DNA of 28,149 bases, taken from contig JBHHXH010000031.1 in the NCBI GenBank assembly GCA_046756925.1, positions 1 through 28,149 of the forward strand, read 5' to 3'. Each line of letters starts with the position of its first letter. Positions within the stretch are counted from its first letter, which is position 1. Positions 22,530 through 28,149 of this stretch are shown here, one piece after another. The translations under genes were made by a program, and so were the position numbers. This DNA is from JAJDBU01 sp046756925. GTDB lineage: Bacteria; Nitrospirota; Nitrospiria; SBBL01; JAADHI01. The notes below the pieces were generated by a model. That model did not search any database and was not told the DNA's origin. It saw only the letters and a list, made by a program, of their open reading frames with translations.

Positions 22530-24095
22530 TTGTTCGACCCGCACCCCCTAAAAAAAGCAGTATTCACGACCGGCAATGCAATTTTGTCGGGCACGCTGTT
22601 GGCGCTCAGCTTTCCGCACAGCGAACAATATCTTCTGGCATGGGTGGCCTTCGTACCCCTCTTCTTCGCGATTCAATCTAAACCACCCCGAAGGGCCTTC
22701 TTCTTGGGATGGCTTGCGGGCTTCGTCTATTTCTGGGGAACGATTTCTTGGGTCGAAAGAACCCTAATCCGGCACGGCGGGTTGTCCTGGGCAAGCGGTG
22801 GTTTTTTCACGTTCCTGTTGATCTCCTATCTTGCACTATATGTCGGATGCTTCTGTGCCGTGCTCCGTTTTGCCTCATTCGAACGCGCGCCCTTTTTCTT
22901 TGTCCCATCTCTTTGGGTGCTCCTCGAATATGCAAAAGGGCACTTATTCACCGGTTTTCCTTGGGCAAGCCTGGCTTATTCGCAAGTCCCTTTTCTGTCC
23001 ATGATTCAAATCGCCGACTTTGGGAGCATCTACGCCGTCGCCTTCGTTATCCTGCTGGTCAACAACACCCTTTATTTATGGGTGCGATCGGGATGGCAAC
23101 ATCATTGCATCGGATGGAAAAGTTTGGTTATTCCCATCGCCATCGTCTTATCGACGTATCTATATGGAAAATTAAGGCTTACAGAGCCGTTGTCACAAAC
23201 GAAGTCGATCTCGGTTGCCGTCGTTCAAGGAAACATCCCGCAAGACCGAAAGTGGGACCGAACGCATCAAGACCGCACGATTCAAACATACCAACGCCTA
23301 TCCTTGTCCACCTTCTCAGGACTGAAAAGGCAGAGGCCCGACCTGGTCATCTGGCCGGAATCGGCCCTCCCCTTCATTTTCAATGCGGAAAACAAATATC
23401 AGGACGTGTTGATTCGCTTTGTACGAAAAGAGAAGATCGATTTGCTCGTCGGCGCCCCATCGATTCAAACAACCGCGTCCGGTCAGGTCGTCCTTTTAAA
23501 CAGCGCTTATCACCTATCCCCCATCGAGGGCATCCGCGCGCGATACGACAAGATGCACCTGGTTCCCTTCGGCGAATACGTTCCACTTGCCGGCGTGCTT
23601 TATTTTATAGAAAAAATGGTCGAAGGGGTCGCTGACTTTATCCCAGGCAACTCCCCGACGGTCATGCAAACAAATCGATCGAAGTTCGGTACCGTGATTT
23701 GTTTTGAGGTAATTTTCCCCGAAGAGGTCCGCCGTTTCGTCAAAGGCGGAGCCGAGCTGATGACGACGATTACAAACGACGCATGGTTTGGACATTCCGC
23801 CGCACCCGCCCAACACTTTGCAATGGTCGTATTCCGGGCGATAGAAAATCGGGTTGCATTTGCACGTGCTGCGAATACCGGCATATCCGGCTTTATCGAT
23901 CCTTATGGAAAAATCATCCAACAAACACCTCAATTTCAGGAGACTGCTGCAATACAGACCCTTTTCTCGGCGAACAAGAAAACATTCTACACCCAATATG
24001 GGGATTTATTCGCCGGTCTGTGTGCTATAATAACGCTTCTGGTTGTATCGAACACTTATATAAAAAGGAGACGTCAAAATGCTCTACCAATGTGA
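22530..24095 (+). CDS. lnt: Apolipoprotein N-acyltransferase
   Basis: Lnt adds the third acyl chain to outer-membrane lipoproteins. This 521-residue protein has about six N-terminal membrane helices (to about 215), a periplasmic nitrilase-type domain (about 225-480) and a last helix near the C-terminus. The catalytic triad is visible: Glu in W-P-E-S-A-L-P, Lys in Y-D-K-M-H-L-V-P-F-G-E-Y, and Cys in V-I-C-F-E-V. No ATG is available near the start; TTG 22530 is the first possible codon after an in-frame stop and lacks a clear ribosome site. The end overlaps prfB by 17 bp. It fits the several lipoproteins in the window. Confidence 0.95.
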   Translation: MFDPHPLKKAVFTTGNAILSGTLLALSFPHSEQYLLAWVAFVPLFFAIQSKPPRRAFFLGWLAGFVYFWGTISWVERTLIRHGGLSWASGGFFTFLLISYLALYVGCFCAVLRFASFERAPFFFVPSLWVLLEYAKGHLFTGFPWASLAYSQVPFLSMIQIADFGSIYAVAFVILLVNNTLYLWVRSGWQHHCIGWKSLVIPIAIVLSTYLYGKLRLTEPLSQTKSISVAVVQGNIPQDRKWDRTHQDRTIQTYQRLSLSTFSGLKRQRPDLVIWPESALPFIFNAENKYQDVLIRFVRKEKIDLLVGAPSIQTTASGQVVLLNSAYHLSPIEGIRARYDKMHLVPFGEYVPLAGVLYFIEKMVEGVADFIPGNSPTVMQTNRSKFGTVICFEVIFPEEVRRFVKGGAELMTTITNDAWFGHSAAPAQHFAMVVFRAIENRVAFARAANTGISGFIDPYGKIIQQTPQFQETAAIQTLFSANKKTFYTQYGDLFAGLCAIITLLVVSNTYIKRRRQNALPM

Positions 24096-25174
24096 ACAAA
24101 AACTGGCAGCGATCCAAGGCGATATGGAACAGCTACGGGGGCATCTTTGACCTCGCGACCATCAGTCGCAAAATAGAGGGCTTAAGCGCCGACATGTCTG
24201 CTTCCGATTTTTGGAACGACTCGACGACCGCGCAAGAGAAAATCGCGGTTAAAACCCAGCTCGAGAAGGAAATAAAACGATGGAGAGAAATCGAAACCGG
24301 CTTCGAGGAAGCCTCCCTGCTCATAGACTTATACCGCGAAGAAAACGATCACACCATTGAGGAGGACATCGAATCCACCTTGGCCGACCTACGGTCAAAG
24401 ATAGACGTGTTCACCATCGAAACCTTATTCACCGGACCAAAAGACTACAACAATGCCATCGTCACCATTCATCCGGGCGCCGGAGGCACCGAATCCCAGG
24501 ATTGGGCACAGATGCTAAGCAGGATGTACTTGAGATGGATCGAACGCAAGGGTTTCCAAGTCGAAACCTACGATTTACAGCCGGGGGATGAAGCCGGCAT
24601 CAAAAGCATGACGATCCATGTCATCGGATCCTATGCCTATGGATTTTTCAAGGCGGAAGCCGGCATCCACCGACTGGTTCGAATTTCCCCTTTCGACGCC
24701 AACAAACGCAGGCATACCTCCTTTGCCTCCGTATTCGTTTCACCTGAAATAGGAGAGGACCTAGACATCGTGATCGATGAAAAAGACCTTCGGATCGACA
24801 CCTATCGCGCGAGCGGCGCGGGCGGACAACATGTCAACAAAACCTCTTCGGCGGTGCGTATTACCCATCTTCCAAGCGGTGTGGTGACCCAATGCCAGAA
24901 CGAACGATCCCAGCGTCAAAACAAAGAAGTGGCCTTGGCCGTGCTGAAATCACGCATTTATGAAATAGAACAAAAAAAGAAAGATGAAGCCCTGGCGAAG
25001 ATGACGGGGGAGAAAAAGGATATCGGATGGGGAAATCAAATCCGATCTTATATTTTTCAACCCTATCAAATGGTCAAAGATCACCGAACCGGCATCGAAA
25101 AAGGGAACGTCACCGCCGTCATGGACGGGGAAATCGACGCCTTCATCGAAGGCTTTCTAAAACACCCCAAGTAG
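24079..25174 (+). CDS. prfB: Peptide chain release factor 2, made by programmed +1 frameshift
   Basis: RF2 ends translation at UGA and UAA. The gene is read as 24079-24147 joined to 24149-25174, giving about 364 residues, the usual size. AAGGAG lies eight bases before ATG 24079. The first 23 codons end in an in-frame TGA (24148-24150), after which the +1 frame continues with D-L-A-T-I-S-R-K. Seen downstream: the stop-reading S-P-F tripeptide in V-R-I-S-P-F-D, and G-G-Q in S-G-A-G-G-Q-H-V-N. The downstream frame is also open far upstream into lnt, but that extension is not protein-like and is not the start. The start codon lies inside the lnt gene, so the two are probably coupled. Confidence 0.96.
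24136..24151 (+). promoter_or_regulatory. prfB autoregulatory +1 frameshift site
   Basis: CGGGGG (24136-24141), a Shine-Dalgarno-like sequence, is three bases from CTTTGAC (24145-24151). This is the same spacing as the E. coli site AGGGGG-TAT-CTT-TGAC. A ribosome paused at the UGA when RF2 is scarce slips from CUU to UUU, which restores RF2 levels. The mechanism is established knowledge; the elements are seen directly. Confidence 0.95.
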
Positions 25175-25225
25175 TCGTTCGACACCCATGAGACAGGGTG
25201 GGTAGGAATGGATACGATCGGAGTG

Positions 25226-27874
25226 TCAGGAGGAGGCAGTTCTTCTGACGATGGGCACGCGAATGGATATGCGGGTGCCTTGCCGTAGATTGGAGTCGAT
25301 ATAAAAGGTGCCGCCGGCCAACTCGATCCGCTCTTTCATCCCCAGTATGCCGATACCCTTCCGAAATATCTGAGGGGAAGAAAAATACCGCTTCACGTCA
25401 AAACCCTTTCCGTCATCCGTAATGTACAGATGAACATAAGGCTCACGCTTTTCGATCGAAACAACCGCGGATTCCGCATCGGAATGGTCCGATATGTTAG
25501 ACAAGGCCTCTTGCACCATTCGAAACAACAGGATCTCGATCCGGGCCGGAAACCGTTTTGAAACCCCGTTTGTTTGAAGATGCACTTGCGTCTTGTTCTG
25601 GCCGACGAATTCCTTGATATACCATTTCAAGGTCGCAATCAGACCCGATTCATCCAATACCGCGGGGCGCAGATCGTGTGAGAGGCCCTGCAAGGCTTCA
25701 AGGATCTCCCCCGTTTTTTTATGCATATTTCCCAAACGGGCCTTAATTTTCTCAGGGGTGTTCTCCAAAGCCTTACTGATCCAAGACACATCTTTTTGCA
25801 TGGACCGGAGGGCCTCTCCCACGTCCGACCGCAGTTTCTTTGCAATCCGGCGATGCTCTTCCTCTTGAATATTGACAATCGCCGACGAAAGCGTCTGTAG
25901 TCGTTCGCGGTGCCGACTGACGGCATTGTAAAGTCCCGCGTTCTCGATCGCAAAGGAAACTTGTTCGGCCAAACCGACTATTTTTTCCACCTCTTCATCG
26001 GTAAACCTTCTAAAATAACGGGTCTCATTCAAGATCACAACACCGATCACACGCTCCCGACTGATTAAGGGCACGGCCAGCAAGGAGCGTGACTTGAAAG
26101 TCCGCATCCATTTTTTACTCACCCGCGCATCTCGCGAGGGATTTTCAATAATGAAGGGGTGGCGCTCCCGGGCCGTGACAGCAACCAAGTCTTGTTCGTT
26201 CATTTTAATCTCAAACTTCCGAATGGCATCGCCCAACTGGTCTGTCGCGGCAGCCCCTGTAAAGAGGTGACGTTTATCGTCTCCCAAAAAAATATAACAA
26301 CTGCCGATCCCTATCATTTCTTTCAGGCTATTCGCGGTCGAGGACAAGATTTGTTCAAGATGGAGACTCTTGGAAAGCGATTTTCCGGCCTCATTTAATG
26401 TCTGAAGGGCCTCCACCCTTTTCTGTAGCCGGTGGAAGAGGCGAATCTGATCGATGGCAAAACCGATCTCCTTGCCAAGGGTCTCAAGAAAACGTCGATC
26501 CACCTCAAAAAAGGCCTGTGAGCGGCTAAAGAGAGAGAGCACCCCCCAAAGTTGGTCGCCAGATTCCACCGGCACGCCCATGTAGGATACCAACCGATCT
26601 TCTCCCACCTGCCTTTTGTCCAAAGAAGACCCCTTACCCTCGGATGACAGCAAAACAGCGGCTCTTTTTTCGATCACCTTCCATAAGACATGCGATGTAT
26701 GCCCGATGCCATGTGCATCGACAGTGTCCAGACCTGTCGCAGAACAACCGATATTGGCAATGGATACAAGCCGCCGTTTCTTTCCATCAAAGCGAAAAAG
26801 TGCCCCGCCATCGACCCCCAGCAAAGGAAAGGCCTGATCAAAAGCCGTTCTCAGTGCAGCTTCTTCTCCCGTAAAATGGTCCAATGAAGAAAAAATAGAA
26901 TGCATGATGGTCAGGAGGATGCTGTTGTTGACAAGTTCCTTTTCAAGGCGTCCAATACCGGTGATGTCTTCCGCGGTCAATTCGAAACCGACAAGCGACG
27001 CTTCCTTTTTGATCGGTTTTAAAACGGCCTGAAGCGTGCGCCTCGGACCACCTTTATCGACAAGCTCCAATCTAAAAGGAGGCGTCGCGTTGACTCCCTG
27101 ATCACTCTTTATTTTCTTGACCGACTCCATGTAGGCGGACTGCCCCTTTGGGTTTAAAAATCGGGTCAGACGGCATTTTTGCTTGCCCTCCGCCTTCATT
27201 CCCAATATTTTCGAAAAAGAGGCATTACAACCGACAATATAGCCAGCCGAATCGAGAGAGAGCTGCAAAGACCCCGTGGGCATCCGGGATGGACTTTCTT
27301 GTAAAGGGAGAAAGGGCACCAACAACTTCACCAGCATGCGTAACATGCGTTGATCGTCGGTCTTCAGCGCATCGGGGTCCGAATAACAGATGACTAGGGC
27401 CCCAAAAACCTTTTCGCCGGACCGAAGCGTGACACCAAAAAACGTCCTCAGATTCATGCCGCGGACAACTTGGCCGATAAAGCGGCGGTCCTTACTGATA
27501 TTGTCGGAGAAGAGCGTCCCGCCTGCTTGCTGGACAATGGTCGGAAGGGATTGCCAGGCGCGTGGAAGCACGCCATCTTTTAAGATGTGTTTCGGTAATC
27601 GATGATGATAGTGGAGAGGCCACTCCTGCTTCGCCTCATCCCAACCGAACAGGAGCAAAAGATCGGCCCCCATTACGATTTTAATCCGGTCTAAGAGGCA
27701 TTCCAACAAAACTGCTGAATCGCGAACGGGTTCAGCAAAATCTGAGAAAATTTCAAAAACAGGGTCTAACTTTTCATAGAAAAGAGATGACGCATCGTCA
27801 ACAGTTGGCCTTTCGTTTCCTTCACATCCATCATTTTCATCGGACAAAGAGATTTCGAGCGGTGCTTCGGACAT
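25226..27874 (-). CDS. Multi-GAF/PAS sensor kinase of the NarL-type (HisKA_3) family, phospho-acceptor His replaced by Arg
   Basis: This 882-residue protein, with no membrane segment, starts at ATG 27874 with AAAGGA six bases upstream; an in-frame ATG at 27901 has no such site. Order: GAF about 40-190, PAS about 200-310, GAF about 330-480, GAF about 495-650, HisKA_3 dimerisation region about 660-740, HATPase_c about 775-880. The HATPase retains an N-box-like Q-E-A-L-S-N, D-D-G-K-G-F-D and G-I-G-I-L-G-M-K-E-R. The dimerisation helix reads R-I-A-K-K-L-R-S-D-V-G, where the family has R-I-A-R-E-L-H-D-E-L-G, so the phospho-histidine is Arg682 (codon 25829-25831). The later L-R-P-A-V-L-D-E-S-G-L segment is normal. 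No response regulator is adjacent. It converges on prfB with 51 bp between. Confidence 0.88.
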   Translation of the reverse strand: MSEAPLEISLSDENDGCEGNERPTVDDASSLFYEKLDPVFEIFSDFAEPVRDSAVLLECLLDRIKIVMGADLLLLFGWDEAKQEWPLHYHHRLPKHILKDGVLPRAWQSLPTIVQQAGGTLFSDNISKDRRFIGQVVRGMNLRTFFGVTLRSGEKVFGALVICYSDPDALKTDDQRMLRMLVKLLVPFLPLQESPSRMPTGSLQLSLDSAGYIVGCNASFSKILGMKAEGKQKCRLTRFLNPKGQSAYMESVKKIKSDQGVNATPPFRLELVDKGGPRRTLQAVLKPIKKEASLVGFELTAEDITGIGRLEKELVNNSILLTIMHSIFSSLDHFTGEEAALRTAFDQAFPLLGVDGGALFRFDGKKRRLVSIANIGCSATGLDTVDAHGIGHTSHVLWKVIEKRAAVLLSSEGKGSSLDKRQVGEDRLVSYMGVPVESGDQLWGVLSLFSRSQAFFEVDRRFLETLGKEIGFAIDQIRLFHRLQKRVEALQTLNEAGKSLSKSLHLEQILSSTANSLKEMIGIGSCYIFLGDDKRHLFTGAAATDQLGDAIRKFEIKMNEQDLVAVTARERHPFIIENPSRDARVSKKWMRTFKSRSLLAVPLISRERVIGVVILNETRYFRRFTDEEVEKIVGLAEQVSFAIENAGLYNAVSRHRERLQTLSSAIVNIQEEEHRRIAKKLRSDVGEALRSMQKDVSWISKALENTPEKIKARLGNMHKKTGEILEALQGLSHDLRPAVLDESGLIATLKWYIKEFVGQNKTQVHLQTNGVSKRFPARIEILLFRMVQEALSNISDHSDAESAVVSIEKREPYVHLYITDDGKGFDVKRYFSSPQIFRKGIGILGMKERIELAGGTFYIDSNLRQGTRISIRVPIVRRTASS

Positions 27875-27937
27875 CTTAAATCCTTTACGAATTGATACCA
27901 TATATCATTAGGAATAGTGCCCATTTTATCCACTAAT

Positions 27938-27966
27938 TTTATAGTTCGATCCCTTAAATCGTTTAA
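27938..27966 (-). promoter_or_regulatory. Tentative promoter of the sensor kinase gene
   Basis: On the minus strand TTAAAC (27966-27961) is followed after 17 bp by TATAAA (27943-27938), about 65 bp before the kinase start codon. The -10 is good (five of six) and the -35 poor (three of six). Confidence 0.3.
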
Positions 27967-28149
27967 TAAGCGCGTCGTCTTCACTAAAAAAACGCCGGAA
28001 GGCTTCTATCCGATCCGAATTTTCACTAAGAATCCTTCAAATACTAGGACACTAACACACCTGTGATTTAAAGTCAAAACCAGCAGAATGCATACATAAT
28101 TAGGGCTTGCTGAAAAAGTTGCTCTCCAGTCTTCATAAAAGAGGTTGAG
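27967..28149. other. Upstream non-coding end of the window
   Basis: No gene can be supported here. The last 45 bases contain GGGCTTGCTGAAAAAGT, a string of the kind found at some insertion-sequence ends, but the window stops before it can be tested. Confidence 0.3.

Noticed and set aside
23783..24148. Upstream extension of the prfB second frame as a longer N-terminus
   Set aside because: The extension is a shadow of lnt. RF2 starts at ATG 24079 with AAGGAG and reaches this frame by the +1 shift at 24145-24151.
25175..25225. CACCC-GGGTG hairpin between prfB and the kinase
   Set aside because: The stem has five pairs and an eight-base loop, but no T tract on either side, so it is not a convincing intrinsic terminator.
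27766..27984. Minus-strand open frame upstream of and overlapping the sensor kinase
   Set aside because: It overlaps the kinase coding region by over 100 bp in another frame, has no clear ribosome site, and its second half is not protein-like. The kinase start at 27874 has a good AAAGGA site.
27988..28010. Hairpin GCC-TTCC-GGC followed by seven T on the minus strand
   Set aside because: The stem has only three firm pairs, and there is no gene end on that strand nearby to terminate within the window.
28100..28149. GGGCTTGCTGAAAAAGT as a possible insertion-sequence end
   Set aside because: The string looks like some transposon termini, but no partner repeat, target duplication or transposase is in the window, so it cannot be supported.

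Overview
The window comes from a Gram-negative (diderm) bacterium. It carries lipopolysaccharide transport genes (lptC, lptA, lptB), apolipoprotein N-acyltransferase (lnt), several lipoproteins, and a type IV pilus alignment/secretin complex (pilM-N-O-P-Q). GC content looks balanced by eye. An Mrp ATPase beside a PCP-reductase-domain protein, a haem-oxygenase-like diiron protein and a multi-GAF kinase make a Nitrospirota-like lineage my best guess. That assignment is inference and rests on no marker gene. I see no rRNA, tRNA, CRISPR array, intact insertion sequence or prophage.

Layout. (1) 21-2410, plus strand: Mrp-type ATPase, a small protein with a zinc-ribbon-like N-terminus and two PCP_red domains, and a haem-oxygenase-like diiron protein. 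(2) 2594-3344, minus strand: a small ORF and a secreted or anchored hypothetical protein. (3) 3611-6294, plus strand: a three-gene ABC-2 exporter. (4) 14483 down to 6325, minus strand: one long, tightly packed operon reading HTH regulator, pilM, pilN, pilO, pilP, pilQ, aroK, aroB, lipoprotein. Its sigma70-type promoter has a perfect 14-bp palindrome over the -10 box. (5) 20782 down to 14698, minus strand: lptC-lptA-lptB-rpoN-hpf-rapZ-ubiX-lipoprotein, the classical rpoN neighbourhood but without ptsN. (6) 20959-21639: a stand-alone secreted protein with its own promoter and a strong terminator, followed by a possible coding remnant. (7) 21941-25174, plus strand: DUF3105 protein, lnt and prfB, the last with a textbook programmed +1 frameshift. 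(8) 27874 down to 25226, minus strand: a large GAF/PAS sensor kinase whose phospho-acceptor histidine appears to be replaced by arginine.

How the genes work together. The pil operon supplies the inner-membrane platform (PilM/N/O), the lipoprotein connector (PilP) and the outer-membrane secretin (PilQ) of a type IVa pilus, transcribed with two shikimate-pathway enzymes. The lpt/rpoN cluster joins LPS export, sigma54, ribosome hibernation and RapZ. Most of the window is conserved housekeeping. The parts most worth a second look are the Mrp/PCP_red/diiron cassette, the HTH-plus-palindrome control of the pil operon, the kinase lacking its phospho-histidine, and two short coding-like stretches each interrupted at a homopolymer run.
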